Origin: Streptomyces indicus
GTDB lineage: Bacteria > Actinomycetota > Actinomycetes > Streptomycetales > Streptomycetaceae
Length of the DNA stretch: 64,000 bases
Reading direction: 5' to 3'
Assembly: GCF_900100315.1 (NCBI RefSeq)
Contig: NZ_FNFF01000007.1
Span: forward strand, 69,078 to 133,077
Each line of letters opens with the position of its first letter. Positions within the stretch are counted from its first letter, which is position 1. Positions 30,682 to 39,487 of the stretch are shown one piece after another. The notes under the pieces are model-generated. The model saw only the letters and a list, made by a program, of their open reading frames with translations. It was not told the origin of the DNA and made no database searches. The translations under genes and the position numbers were made by a program.

Positions 30682-31089
30682 TCAGACCGCGGCCGGCGTC
30701 AGCGCCTCCGCGTGCGCCTCCATGCGCCGCGCCGCCAGGATCGCCGCCGAGGTGTCGGCGCGCGAGGCCGCCACCACCAGGGCGCGGCCCGCGAGCGCGT
30801 GGGCCCGCTGGTGCAGCGCCGCCAGGTGCGGCTCGTGGATCGCGGCCGCCACGCCCGTACGCACCGGGGCGCGACCGCCGCGCAGCCGCGTGACCGCCGT
30901 GGCCAGCTCGGCCGAGGCCTCGTCGAGGTCGGCGGCGGGCGCGAGTCCCCGCAGCTCGTCCGTCACCGCGAGCAGCGCCGCGAGATGGCCGGCGAGCTGG
31001 AGCTCCAGCTCCTCCTCGCGCGTGCGGTGCGGAAAGTCGCCGTCGGAGCCCGTCGCATGGACCGACTTGGCGCGGATCGGCTCGTACAT
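30682..31089 (-). CDS. Small helical conserved protein, 135 aa
   Basis: The ATG at 31089 behind GGAGGTCC gives 135 residues. It is mostly alpha-helical: two long helices (REEELELQLAGHLAALLAVTDELRGLA, LDEASAELATAVTRLRGG) and an Ala-rich tail (HQRAHALAGRALVVAASRADTSAAILAARRMEAHAEALTPAAV). There is no membrane segment or catalytic motif. I recognise no family. The promoter region holds a TTAGA-TTCAG-TCTAA inverted repeat and a TAGGAT -10-like box. Confidence 0.7.
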   Translation of the reverse strand: MYEPIRAKSVHATGSDGDFPHRTREEELELQLAGHLAALLAVTDELRGLAPAADLDEASAELATAVTRLRGGRAPVRTGVAAAIHEPHLAALHQRAHALAGRALVVAASRADTSAAILAARRMEAHAEALTPAAV

Positions 31090-31125
31090 CGCAGGACCTC
31101 CAGGGTGGGATGAGTCCATCCTAGC

Positions 31126-31140
31126 TTAGATTCAGTCTAA
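31126..31140. promoter_or_regulatory. TTAGA/TCTAA inverted repeat in a promoter
   Basis: TTAGA-TTCAG-TCTAA stands about 37 bp before the start of the 135-residue gene, next to the -10-like TAGGAT on the minus strand (31119-31124). AT-rich repeats like this are rare in the window, so a regulator-binding site is likely. The regulator is unknown. Confidence 0.45.
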
Positions 31141-31190
31141 AGTTGAGGCGCATCAAGGCGGCCGGGGCGGGCGCACCGGTCCTGTGCGGG

Positions 31191-32408
31191 TCAGTCCGCC
31201 ACCAGCACCACCAGCGCGATGAGCGCGACCACCAGCACGAGCACCCACACCAGCTTTCCGCTGTTCAGCGCCGGAGCGGGGACGGGCGCGGGCTGGGGCG
31301 CGGGAGGAGGCGGCGGCGCGGGCCGGGCCGGCGGGCGCTGCGGCGCGTTGAAGAGGTCCTGGCCGGTGGCGCCGGCCCGTACGCACCACGGGCAGGCCGT
31401 CAGATGGGAGCCGTACGTGTGGCGGGGACGCGCGCCGCACACCTTGACCCGGCCCCGCTCCTCGTCGAGCGCGCGCAGCCAGTCCTCGGCCGTGGGCCGC
31501 GCCTTCGGATCGAGCACGCCGGGCCCGAACGCCCGCCGCGCCAGGGTGAGCAGCCCGGGCGGCAGGACGGTGGGGTCGATGATGCCGCGCGGCACGATCA
31601 CGTCCTGCGGGCGGACGACGTACGAGATGGAGGCCGCGATGTTGTCCTTGACCGTCGAGTCCTCCTGGCTGTCGTGCGGGACCCCGCCGAAGGGATGGTT
31701 GCCGACGGCGAGGAGCTGATAGACGAGGACCGAGAGGGCGAAGTCGTCGCTTTCGACCGTCGCCGGGCCGCCTGCCTGGCGCTCCGGGGCCGAGTAGTCG
31801 GTGGTGTGCATCAGGCAGGGGAAGGACTCGCGGGTGCGCTTGTCGGTGAAGGCGATGGAGTCGCAGTCGAGGAAGGTGACGAAGCCGTTCGCGTCCACGA
31901 CCACGTTGCTGGAGGAGAAGTCGCCGACGACCAGGCCCTCGTGGTGCAGCCGGGCCGTCATGAAGGCCAGGTTCCATGCGACGCCGAGCAGGAAGCGCCA
32001 GTCGGCCCGGTCCGGGAAGAGCCGCAGCCGCTGCGAGCGCGTGAACAGGCCGACCAGCTGGACGTGTTGGGGCTCGCCGAAGCGGCGCATCGCATAGCCC
32101 AGGAAGGCGCCTTCGGGCGAGCGGGCGAGGGCGGTGGGCCAGGCGAGTTCGGGTGCCTGGTTCGAGTCGACCGGCCGGTCGCCGAGCGGGGACATGGCCA
32201 GCATGCGGGTGAGCCGGCGCTCCTGCTCGGGTCCCGGGCGCTCGCGGTAGAGCTTCACGACGATGCCCGGGTCGCCCTCGACCGGGTACACGGAGGCCTC
32301 GCCGCCGCCTTTCAGGGGGCGCTCGGCGAGGGTGACGGGCCGCCCGTCGAGCAGGACGCGGCGGCCGCCCGCTGCCGCGCTTCTCCCCGCGCTCGTGCCC
32401 GTACTCAT
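31191..32408 (-). CDS. TerY-P-type protein kinase with C-terminal zinc ribbon and membrane anchor
   Basis: The 405-residue protein begins at the ATG at 32408, overlapping the PP2C stop by 4 bp. The kinase domain is diverged: a Gly-rich loop GGGEASVYPVEG (about 34-45), Lys52 in VVKLY, a catalytic loop VVGDFSSSNVVV (Asp163) and DCDS in place of DFG. After about residue 310 come a four-ligand zinc-ribbon-like stretch (CGAR...CPWC), a Pro-rich linker and a C-terminal membrane helix (about 383-404). Kinases of this kind occur with TerY and PP2C genes in the TerY-P triads described by Aravind and co-workers. The targets are unknown. Confidence 0.85.
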   Translation of the reverse strand: MSTGTSAGRSAAAGGRRVLLDGRPVTLAERPLKGGGEASVYPVEGDPGIVVKLYRERPGPEQERRLTRMLAMSPLGDRPVDSNQAPELAWPTALARSPEGAFLGYAMRRFGEPQHVQLVGLFTRSQRLRLFPDRADWRFLLGVAWNLAFMTARLHHEGLVVGDFSSSNVVVDANGFVTFLDCDSIAFTDKRTRESFPCLMHTTDYSAPERQAGGPATVESDDFALSVLVYQLLAVGNHPFGGVPHDSQEDSTVKDNIAASISYVVRPQDVIVPRGIIDPTVLPPGLLTLARRAFGPGVLDPKARPTAEDWLRALDEERGRVKVCGARPRHTYGSHLTACPWCVRAGATGQDLFNAPQRPPARPAPPPPPAPQPAPVPAPALNSGKLVWVLVLVVALIALVVLVAD

Positions 32409-33280
32409 ATCCGTACCGCCCGCAGGAGCGTCTTGTCGTCCGCGTTGACCGCCGAGAGCCGGTCGGAGCGCAGGAGTTCGGCGAGCTCCGCCTCGTCCGC
32501 CCCCGGCTCGGCCTCCGGTGCTTCGAGCGGCCCCAACACCGCGGAGAGGAAAGAGGCGTTGGGGGTACGGGAGCGGGTGAGCGCGGCCTGTGTGAGCCCG
32601 TCCGTGGAGAGGACCACGGCGTCGATCCCGGGGTCGGCCACGCAGTCCGTGCGCACCCAGCGGCCCGCGTGCCGCGAGGTGAGGAAGACCGTCTCGTTGC
32701 TGTACTCGCTGGCCGCGTCGGCCTGCGGCAGCAGATGGAACAGCGCCTCGCCGTCCTGGTCCGCGCCGGCCCGTACGAACACCAGGCCGTCACCGACGCT
32801 CAAGTGCCCCAGCCAGTCGGGGGTGATGACGACGACGGTGAGGGTGGTCGCGAAGTCCTCCGCGGGGTCGCCGGTCTCCTTCACCGCCAGCAGGAAGTCG
32901 CCGGTGACCTCCTGGTACGCGGAGTGCAGGAGGTCGTGGACGGCGTCCCCCACCTCGACCCGGCGTCCCGCCGCCGCCCGCCCGAAGTGCTCGGTCGCGA
33001 GCCGGGCGGCGAGCTGCGCGCCCTCCTGCGAACGGGGCCTGCTACCCGCGCCGTCCGCGACCGCGAGGACGAGCACGGGGCCGGCCGGGCCGCTGTCGCC
33101 CGCGCTCCACACCGCGCTGTCCCAGGCGTCCTGGCAGGGGGTGCCGTTCCGCCGGTGCCGGTAGCCCTGCACGCTCACCCCGTGCGTGCGCCAGGTCCCG
33201 GACCGCGGACGCCCCCGGCCGCCCTGCGCATGGCCGTCCCGCGCCCGGCCGCCCTGCGTGTGACCGCCCTTCGCCGCCAT
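32405..33280 (-). CDS. PP2C-family protein phosphatase of the TerY-P triad
   Basis: The 291-residue protein has a basic low-complexity N-terminus (1-30, with GRARDGHAQGGRGR). The PP2C fold follows: VAVADGAGS (metal-binding Asp), LATEHFGRAAAG, LSVGDG, VLSTDGLT and a C-terminal DDKTLL. These carry the Asp residues that hold the two metal ions. It should remove phosphate from Ser/Thr of proteins phosphorylated by the neighbouring kinases. The gene starts 3 bp after the TerY stop and overlaps the kinase gene by 4 bp, so the three are co-translated. Confidence 0.9.
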   Translation of the reverse strand: MAAKGGHTQGGRARDGHAQGGRGRPRSGTWRTHGVSVQGYRHRRNGTPCQDAWDSAVWSAGDSGPAGPVLVLAVADGAGSRPRSQEGAQLAARLATEHFGRAAAGRRVEVGDAVHDLLHSAYQEVTGDFLLAVKETGDPAEDFATTLTVVVITPDWLGHLSVGDGLVFVRAGADQDGEALFHLLPQADAASEYSNETVFLTSRHAGRWVRTDCVADPGIDAVVLSTDGLTQAALTRSRTPNASFLSAVLGPLEAPEAEPGADEAELAELLRSDRLSAVNADDKTLLRAVRI

Positions 33281-33283
33281 CGC

Positions 33284-34054
33284 TCAGGCTTCCCAGGCGG
33301 GCCGCTGCGTACGGAACTGGTGGAAGATCTTCTCGAAGGCCTCCTCGCCCTCGCCCTTCTGCTCGGCGGCCGCGCTGGCCGACATCATCTGGAGCAGCTC
33401 GCGGAACGGGAAACCCTGCAACTGCGCGTTGAACGTGGGCGCGAAGGCGCTGAGCACGGCCTGCCCGCGCTCGGTGATCCCGCCGACGCCGATCGCGTAC
33501 AGCCGGAAGCGCCGTGCGCGCTGCTCCTCGGCGAGCACGGGCACGATGCGCTGCCAGGCGGTGGTGTAGTGGCCGGTGCCGTCGGTGGGCAGGCCGTCGG
33601 TGACCAGGCAGATCTGCGGGCGGTAGTACTGGAGCCCGAGTTTGCGCAGCTCGGTCTTACGGGCCGCCACGATGTGCATGGCGAGTTCCACGGCCTCGGT
33701 CATCAGGGTCACGCCGTTCGCCGCGAGCGTGGGCGGAGTGAAGGCGTGCGCGGGCACGAACGGGCTGAGGTTCATGCCCGGGTACAGCGGCTCGGCACCC
33801 CGGTAGGCGGTCACGGACTGGTCCCCGAAGGTGATGACGGCGACCTCGACGCTGTAGCTGAGGTTCACGTCGTCGTGCAGCTCGCGGGTCCACTCGCGCA
33901 ACGCGTCGTTGAGCGCCTGGATCGGACGACCCTCCATGGAACGGGAGTTGTCGAGACACAGCACGAGCGGCAGCCGCTGGGCGTTGTTGTCCAGCTCGAA
34001 GTCGAAGTCCGCGTACTGCGGGACGGCGGTGGGCGGCGGAGGTTCATGCGTCAT
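33284..34054 (-). CDS. terY: TerY-like VWA protein
   Basis: The 256-residue protein has one VWA domain (about 28-235). The metal-ion-dependent adhesion site is complete: DNSRS (Asp35, Ser37, Ser39), a Thr in ANGVTLMTEA and an Asp in TDGLPTDG. TerY proteins bind partners through this site and are the hub of TerY-P triads with a PP2C and a kinase, all found just downstream. The gene overlaps the upstream membrane-protein gene by 11 bp and has AGGAG before its ATG. The protein has no signal peptide, so it acts in the cytoplasm. Confidence 0.92.
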   Translation of the reverse strand: MTHEPPPPTAVPQYADFDFELDNNAQRLPLVLCLDNSRSMEGRPIQALNDALREWTRELHDDVNLSYSVEVAVITFGDQSVTAYRGAEPLYPGMNLSPFVPAHAFTPPTLAANGVTLMTEAVELAMHIVAARKTELRKLGLQYYRPQICLVTDGLPTDGTGHYTTAWQRIVPVLAEEQRARRFRLYAIGVGGITERGQAVLSAFAPTFNAQLQGFPFRELLQMMSASAAAEQKGEGEEAFEKIFHQFRTQRPAWEA

Positions 34055-35345
34055 GGGTGTCTCCTGGCAGGGCGAGCAGATGCGGGGCGGGGATTCCGGT
34101 CACCGGGTCGGGGCCGTCGCCGGCCTCGCCGGAGATGTCGCGTACGTCGACGAAGGCGCCGACCGGCGGGGGCGGGGCGGCCGGTCCGCCGATCCAGCGG
34201 GCGCGGTACAGACAGCGGTCGATCTCGACGTAGCCCTCGGGGTGCAGGGCCGAGCGGACCACGGCGCGCGGGCGCGGGGGTGCGGCGGGTGCGTCGAACT
34301 GCCGTGGCAGCGGCGGGAGTTCACCGGTCTCGGGGTCCACGGCCAGCCTGCCGGGCGGTGATTCGGCGGCGTACGGGTCGGGGGGCGCGGGCCGGTTGCG
34401 TACGGGGCGCAGGGTCACCGTCCGCGTGGACTCGCCGCGGGCCGCCTCCTCGCGCGCCTCTCCCTGCGCCTCCTCGCGCACCTCCTCCGGCGCCTCGTGC
34501 TGTGCCTCGTGCTGTGCCTCCCGCCGCGCCTCCCTCTGTGCCTCCCTCTGCGCCTCCGCCTGGGCCGCGTCCCTGTTCACGGACTTGTCGCGCGGTGTCC
34601 CGGCGCGGTGGCGCGGTCCTGTCCTGCGTCCGCGGGCGGGCGGTACGGCGGCCGGTGCGCCGCCCGCGCGGGCCGGGGCGGTGCTGCCCGTCGCCTGCGC
34701 GGGGGCGCGTACGGCCTTCAGGATCAGCACCGTCAGGGCGAGCAGGGCGGTGCAGGCGGCGAGCAGGATCCACAGCGCGGTGCCGCTCTCTTCGCCTTCC
34801 GTGTCCAGCGGGTCCGCGAGCCCGTCGCGCACCAGGTCCGCGCCCGACTGCTCGCGCGCGAGGGCCGTGCACAGCGACCGCTCCGGCTTGCCCGTGCACA
34901 GCCCCGCCTCCCGTACGGCCGCGAGGGTGGCCGCGTCCAGCGGGGTGATCCGGCTGTCCGCGGCGACCCGGCGCTCCGCGGCGAGCAGCAGCAGTACGGA
35001 GCCGCCGGGGCCGGTCTCCTGCCGGGCCGGCACCTCTACGGTGAGCCCGTCCCCCAGTTGCTCGCGGTGCCCGGACAGCTCCGACGGCGTCAAGGAACGC
35101 CCCAGTTGGACCGGCCGTTCCACCGTCAGCAGGTCCGCGTCCGGCGCCCGCGCGGCCTGCCGCGCCAGGCAGGGGAGCCGCAGGGAGAGGGCACCCGGGC
35201 AGTCGAGGTCGTCGGCGGAGGCGGGCCGAACCCCGGCCGACAGCCCCAGGACCAGGGCGCATCCGAGCGCCGCACCGAGGAGCCTGCCGCGCCCTGCTCC
35301 GAGCAGCCGTCCGCGCCCCGCGCCAAGGAGTCTTCCGTGCCCCAC
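34044..35345 (-). CDS. Membrane protein with charged repeat region and NfeD-like C-terminal domain
   Basis: The start is uncertain: the GTG at 35345 is preceded by GGAGCGGGGG, but the frame is open further up. From there the protein has 433 residues: a Gly/Arg-rich GRLLGAGRGRLLG lead, a signal-like hydrophobic stretch ending at ASA, an extracellular part of about 160 residues with several Cys, one membrane helix (WILLAACTALLALTVLIL), a long Arg/Glu/Gln-rich repeat (AQREAQREARREAQHEAQHE) and a cytoplasmic C-terminal domain (GYVEIDRCLYRARWIGG ... VGAFVDVRDI) that looks like the OB fold of NfeD. It could carry a signal from outside the cell to the TerY-P proteins. Confidence 0.7.
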   Translation of the reverse strand: MGHGRLLGAGRGRLLGAGRGRLLGAALGCALVLGLSAGVRPASADDLDCPGALSLRLPCLARQAARAPDADLLTVERPVQLGRSLTPSELSGHREQLGDGLTVEVPARQETGPGGSVLLLLAAERRVAADSRITPLDAATLAAVREAGLCTGKPERSLCTALAREQSGADLVRDGLADPLDTEGEESGTALWILLAACTALLALTVLILKAVRAPAQATGSTAPARAGGAPAAVPPARGRRTGPRHRAGTPRDKSVNRDAAQAEAQREAQREARREAQHEAQHEAPEEVREEAQGEAREEAARGESTRTVTLRPVRNRPAPPDPYAAESPPGRLAVDPETGELPPLPRQFDAPAAPPRPRAVVRSALHPEGYVEIDRCLYRARWIGGPAAPPPPVGAFVDVRDISGEAGDGPDPVTGIPAPHLLALPGDTHDA

Positions 35346-35513
35346 CGCACACCCCCGCTCCGGTCGACCGACCTCACGAACCCGCGGTCCCACGCATCCG
35401 CGAACCCGCCTCAGCTCACCCGCACTTCGGCGGGCCACCGCACCCTCACGCCCACCGCGCTCTCAGACTCACCGCACCCTCACTCCCACCGGCCCCGCAC
35501 ACCCACCGCACCC

Positions 35514-35990
35514 TCACAACCGGAACACCTGATGGCACCGGGTGAACATCTGCCGCGCCTGGTCCGCCCAGTCGTCCGCCATCGCCGCGAAGTCCGCGGG
35601 GGTCATCCGGCAGCCGAGCGGCAGCTGGCAGACCCCGGCGATGCAGGGCTCCGGGCCGCGTACGTCCCAGACGGAGAGCATGGGGAAGAGCTGCTCGGTG
35701 TTCCACGCGTTGGCCGCCGCCGCGGCCACCGCCAGCTGGTCGCCGCGCAGCCGGCGCCCGTCCGTCATGAACGCCACGAGCAGCCGCCGCGTCGTGGTGA
35801 AGCGCAGGGTCAGCGTGCGGCCCGAACCCGTCAGGTCGAGGTCGAGGCTGAGGGCCTGCTCGTCGCCCTCGACCGGGACGCCCGCCTTCTCGGCCCAGAG
35901 CCGGACGAGCTTGCGCCAGTACGTGGCGATGTCGAACTCGCGGTCGAACTCCCGGCCGGATTCGGCGCGTACGCGCGGCTCACCTGTCAC
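35514..35990 (-). CDS. YbjN-domain protein
   Basis: The GTG at 35990 overlaps the kinase gene by 11 bp and gives 158 residues. The fold resembles YbjN: a two-strand segment RTLTLRFTTTRRLLVAFM, RGDQLAVAAAAANAWNTEQLFPMLSV and PADFAAMADDWADQARQMF. YbjN domains resemble type III secretion chaperones and usually bind other proteins. It lies between the soluble kinase and the membrane protein, so it may be an adaptor in the signalling chain. The function has to be inferred. Confidence 0.8.
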   Translation of the reverse strand: MTGEPRVRAESGREFDREFDIATYWRKLVRLWAEKAGVPVEGDEQALSLDLDLTGSGRTLTLRFTTTRRLLVAFMTDGRRLRGDQLAVAAAAANAWNTEQLFPMLSVWDVRGPEPCIAGVCQLPLGCRMTPADFAAMADDWADQARQMFTRCHQVFRL

Positions 35991-36969
35991 GGGCCACCGC
36001 CCCCGCGACCATCGCGTCGGTCAGTCCGGCGTCCAGGAGTGCCTGGGCGTGCAGTTGCAGACAGGACGGCACGGAGGCCGCGGGGGCCTGCGGGTCCTGG
36101 GCCTGCCGGCTGTCGAGGTCGCGCTCGCGCGCCCGGATGGCGGCGGCCACCGAGGGGGGCGGCCAGGGCGGTGCGTCGTCGTCGGGCGCGAGGAGTTCGA
36201 GGAGCGGGCCGAGGGCGGGGCGTACGGACTGGTCCTTGGCCAGGCAGGGCACGAGGAGGCGGCGCAACTCCTCGGGCACCCCGTCGAGATCGGGCGGCTC
36301 GCCCTGCACCCGCAGCGCGACGTGCTCCCCCGCACCGAACGGGGAACGCCCCGTGGCGGCGAAGGCCAGCACCCCGCCGAGCGCGAACACGTCGGTGGGC
36401 GGCCCCACCGCACCGCCCGTGAGCTGCTCCGGGGACATGAAGGGCGGTGTGCCCATGACGATGCCGGCCTGCGTGATGCTGCTGGATCCGGCGAGCCGGG
36501 AGATCCCGAAGTCGATGACGCGCGGGCCGTCGGCGGCGAGCAGCACGTTGGACGGCTTGAGGTCGCGGTGCACGATGCCCGCGGCGTGGATGGCCATGAG
36601 GGCCTCGGCAAGGCCCGCGCCGAGGCGCCGCAGGTACGGCTCGGTCAATGGACCGCCGGAGCGCACGGCCTCACTCAGGGAGGGTCCGGGTACGTACATC
36701 GTGGCCAGCCACGGCAGGTCGGCGTCGGGATCGGCGTCGACGACGGCCGCGGTGAAGGCACCGCTCACCGCGCTCGCGGCCGCCACCTCGCGCGCGAAGC
36801 GCAGCCGGAAGTCGTGGTCGGCGACGAGCTCGGGCCGCACGACCTTGACCGCGACGGGCCGCCCGGCGCGGGAGCGGGCGAGATAGACCCAGCCCATGCC
36901 GCCGGAACCGAGCCGGCCGACGATGCGGTAGCCACCAACCCGCAGCGGGTCACTGACCGGTGTCCTCAT
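35980..36969 (-). CDS. Soluble Ser/Thr protein kinase (PknB-like), head of the TerY-P operon
   Basis: The 329-residue protein is a complete Hanks-type kinase: Gly-rich loop GSGGMG (21-26), Lys42, HRDLKPSN (134-141), DFG (153-155), MGTPPFMSPEQL and TDVFALG. The C-terminal 60 residues form a short helical tail (PSVAAAIRARERDLDSRQ). No membrane helix or PASTA domains are present, unlike PknB. It leads the operon of six genes on the minus strand, so there may be two kinases and one phosphatase in one circuit. Operon membership is inferred from 11-, 11-, 3- and 4-bp overlaps or gaps. Confidence 0.93.
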   Translation of the reverse strand: MRTPVSDPLRVGGYRIVGRLGSGGMGWVYLARSRAGRPVAVKVVRPELVADHDFRLRFAREVAAASAVSGAFTAAVVDADPDADLPWLATMYVPGPSLSEAVRSGGPLTEPYLRRLGAGLAEALMAIHAAGIVHRDLKPSNVLLAADGPRVIDFGISRLAGSSSITQAGIVMGTPPFMSPEQLTGGAVGPPTDVFALGGVLAFAATGRSPFGAGEHVALRVQGEPPDLDGVPEELRRLLVPCLAKDQSVRPALGPLLELLAPDDDAPPWPPPSVAAAIRARERDLDSRQAQDPQAPAASVPSCLQLHAQALLDAGLTDAMVAGAVARDR

Positions 36970-37397
36970 GGACCGAGTGTGCCCGCTTTCTCCGGTTGGT
37001 GAAGGCCACGCGCAGAGATTCCATGGAGAATGCGCTCACCAACTGCCTTGTGTGCTAGGTGAGTTGGGGACGGAGGGGCGAAGGTGCGCTGTGGGACGAC
37101 GAGAAAGCCCCCGGCCCCTGCCACCGCCTCCCACAGCCGCCCGAGGCCGCGCCCAGCCGATCGAGGCACCTGCCGGGGTACCGGGTGGCACGACGCGCCA
37201 CGAAGCCCGCGGTGCGCCGCGCCCCGGACACGCCCCCTTGCCGCCACCGCCCACAACAAGCCCGCCTGCCGGGGGTATCGGGGGGGGGAGCCCCCGCGAT
37301 GCGCCGCATGCGGGGCGGCCCGTTGCCGTACGGTCACGGCACGTCCCGCGGCCGTACGGTCACGCCCCCGCCGCCGCCCGGCCACAGCACCCCCGAA
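36970..37397. other. 428-bp region without a gene between two minus-strand units
   Basis: I see no credible coding sequence here. It should contain the promoter of the TerY-P operon at its left end, where an inverted repeat GTTGGTGA (36995-37002) / TCACCAAC (37037-37044) occurs. Further right lies a direct repeat GCCGTACGGTCACG (37325-37338 and 37351-37364) and a run of G (ATCGGGGGGGGGAG). The right end meets the pckG terminator. Confidence 0.6.
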
Positions 37398-37435
37398 ACG
37401 GGCCCGCCCCGGCCGTACGGCCGGGGCGGGCCCGT
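37398..37435. terminator. 38-bp perfect palindrome terminating pckG
   Basis: The arms ACGGGCCCGCCCCGGCCGT and their exact complement (37398-37435) make a 19-bp stem, 12 bp after the pckG stop. This is among the strongest hairpins in the window. Confidence 0.9.
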
Positions 37436-37446
37436 CAAAACGCTGC

Positions 37447-39279
37447 TCAGCCGAGGCGCTTCACCAGGGCTCGGTACTCGTCCCACAGCTCCTTGGGGGT
37501 GTGGTCGCCGAAGGTGTTGAGGTGGTCGGGGACCAGGGCGGCCTCCTCGCGCCAGACCTCCTTGTCGACCGTGAGGAGGAAGTCCAGGTCCTCGTCCTCG
37601 AGTTCGAGGCCGGCCGTGTCCAGGGAGTCCTTCGTCGGCAGGATGCCGATGGGGGTCTCCACGCCCTCCGCGCGGCCGTCGAGGCGGTCCACGATCCACT
37701 TCAGGACGCGGGAGTTCTCGCCGAAGCCCGGCCACACGAACTTGCCGTCGGCGTTCTTGCGGAACCAGTTCACGTAGTAGATCTTCGGCAGCTTGGACTG
37801 GTCCTTGTCGGCGCCGACCTTGACCCAGTGATTCATGTAGTCGCCCATGTTGTAGCCGCAGAACGGCAGCATGGCGAAGGGGTCGCGGCGCAGCTCGCCG
37901 ACCTTGCCCTCGGCCGCGGCGGTCTTCTCGGAGGCGACGTTCGCGCCGAGGAACACGCCGTGGTTCCAGTCGAAGGACTCGGTGACCAGCGGGACCGCGG
38001 AGGCGCGGCGGCCGCCGAAGAGGATCGCCGAGATCGGCACGCCGCGGGGGTCCTCCCACTCCGGCGCGATGATCGGGCACTGCGAGGCCGGCACGGTGAA
38101 GCGGGCGTTCGGGTGGGCCGCCGGGGTCTCGGAGGCCGGCGTCCAGTCGTTGCCCTTCCAGTCGGTGAGGTGCGCCGGAGTCTCCTCCGTCATGCCCTCC
38201 CACCAGATGTCGTTGTCGTCCGTCAGCGCGACGTTCGTGAAGACCGAGTTGCCCCACAGCGTCTTCATCGCGTTGGCGTTGGTGTGCTCACCGGTGCCGG
38301 GCGCGACACCGAAGAAGCCGGCCTCGGGGTTGATCGCGTACAGGCGGCCGTCCTCGCCGAAGCGCATCCAGGCGATGTCGTCGCCGATGGTCTCGACCGT
38401 CCAGCCGGAGATCGTGGGCTCCAGCATCGCGAGGTTCGTCTTGCCGCACGCGGACGGGAAGGCGGCGGCCACGTACTTCGACTCACCCTGCGGCGGCGTG
38501 AGCTTGAGGATCAACATGTGCTCGGCCAGCCAGCCCTCGTCGCGCGCCATGACGGACGCGATGCGCAGCGCGTAGCACTTCTTGCCGAGCAGGGCGTTGC
38601 CGCCGTAGCCGGAGCCGTACGACCAGATCTCGCGGGTCTCCGGGAAGTGCGAGATGTACTTCGTGGTGTTGCACGGCCACGGCACGTCCGCCTCGCCCTC
38701 CTGGAGCGGGGCGCCGAGGGTGTGCACGGCCTTGACGAAGAAGCCGTCGGAGCCGAGCTCGTCCAGGACCGCCTGGCCCATCCGGGTCATCGTGCGCATC
38801 GAGACGGCCACGTACGCCGAGTCGGTGATCTCGACGCCGATCGCGGACAGCGGCGAGCCGAGCGGCCCCATGCAGAACGGGACGACGTACATCGTGCGCC
38901 CGCGCATGGAGCCGCGGAAGATGCCGCCCTGGTCGTCCTTGCCCTGGAAGATCTCCCGCATCTCGGCGGGGGCCTTCCAGTGGTTGGTCGGACCCGCGTC
39001 CTCCTCGTCCTCGGAGCAGATGAACGTACGGTCCTCGACGCGCGCGACGTCGGTCGGGTCGGAGGCCGCGTAGTAGGAGTTCGGGCGCTTGATCGGGTCG
39101 AGCTTCTTGAACGTGCCCTTCGCGACGAGCTCTTCCGCGAGGCGCTCGTACTCGGCCTCGGATCCGTCGCACCAGACCACCCGGTCCGGCTGGGTGAGGG
39201 CTGCGATCTCGTCCACCCAGGCGACGAGCTCTCGGTGGTTGGTGGGGGCAGTGGTGGAAGCCGCGTTGTCGCGCGCCAC
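37447..39279 (-). CDS. pckG: Phosphoenolpyruvate carboxykinase (GTP)
   Basis: The GTG at 39279 behind AGGAGCGATC gives 610 residues, the normal length for the GTP enzyme. The P-loop with the reactive Cys278 is SACGKTN (276-282). Other marks are the substrate Arg in [25 protein letters not shown], and [17 protein letters not shown]. It converts oxaloacetate and GTP to phosphoenolpyruvate, CO2 and GDP, the first step of gluconeogenesis. It is a single-gene unit with its own terminator. Confidence 0.98.
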   Translation of the reverse strand: MARDNAASTTAPTNHRELVAWVDEIAALTQPDRVVWCDGSEAEYERLAEELVAKGTFKKLDPIKRPNSYYAASDPTDVARVEDRTFICSEDEEDAGPTNHWKAPAEMREIFQGKDDQGGIFRGSMRGRTMYVVPFCMGPLGSPLSAIGVEITDSAYVAVSMRTMTRMGQAVLDELGSDGFFVKAVHTLGAPLQEGEADVPWPCNTTKYISHFPETREIWSYGSGYGGNALLGKKCYALRIASVMARDEGWLAEHMLILKLTPPQGESKYVAAAFPSACGKTNLAMLEPTISGWTVETIGDDIAWMRFGEDGRLYAINPEAGFFGVAPGTGEHTNANAMKTLWGNSVFTNVALTDDNDIWWEGMTEETPAHLTDWKGNDWTPASETPAAHPNARFTVPASQCPIIAPEWEDPRGVPISAILFGGRRASAVPLVTESFDWNHGVFLGANVASEKTAAAEGKVGELRRDPFAMLPFCGYNMGDYMNHWVKVGADKDQSKLPKIYYVNWFRKNADGKFVWPGFGENSRVLKWIVDRLDGRAEGVETPIGILPTKDSLDTAGLELEDEDLDFLLTVDKEVWREEAALVPDHLNTFGDHTPKELWDEYRALVKRLG

Positions 39280-39487
39280 GATCGCTCCTAAATGAGGGTT
39301 TTGTAGTTGGTTGGCCCCTTGGGGGCTGCGACCCGGATACCGCGCCCGAGCAAGAATGCCGCTCATCCGGTGCCGACCTCACTCATTTGATCATCGGGGC
39401 GATTCGCCCATCTGTCCAGAGGGCCTCACACGTGAGCATGCGCACACCGGACAATTAACTTACGGGCCCGTAGGTAGCATTGCCCCC

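Noticed and set aside
31191-36969. TerY-P operon considered as part of a tellurite (TerD) cluster
   Set aside because: No TerD, TerB or TerC gene is found in the window, so only the TerY-P part is called.
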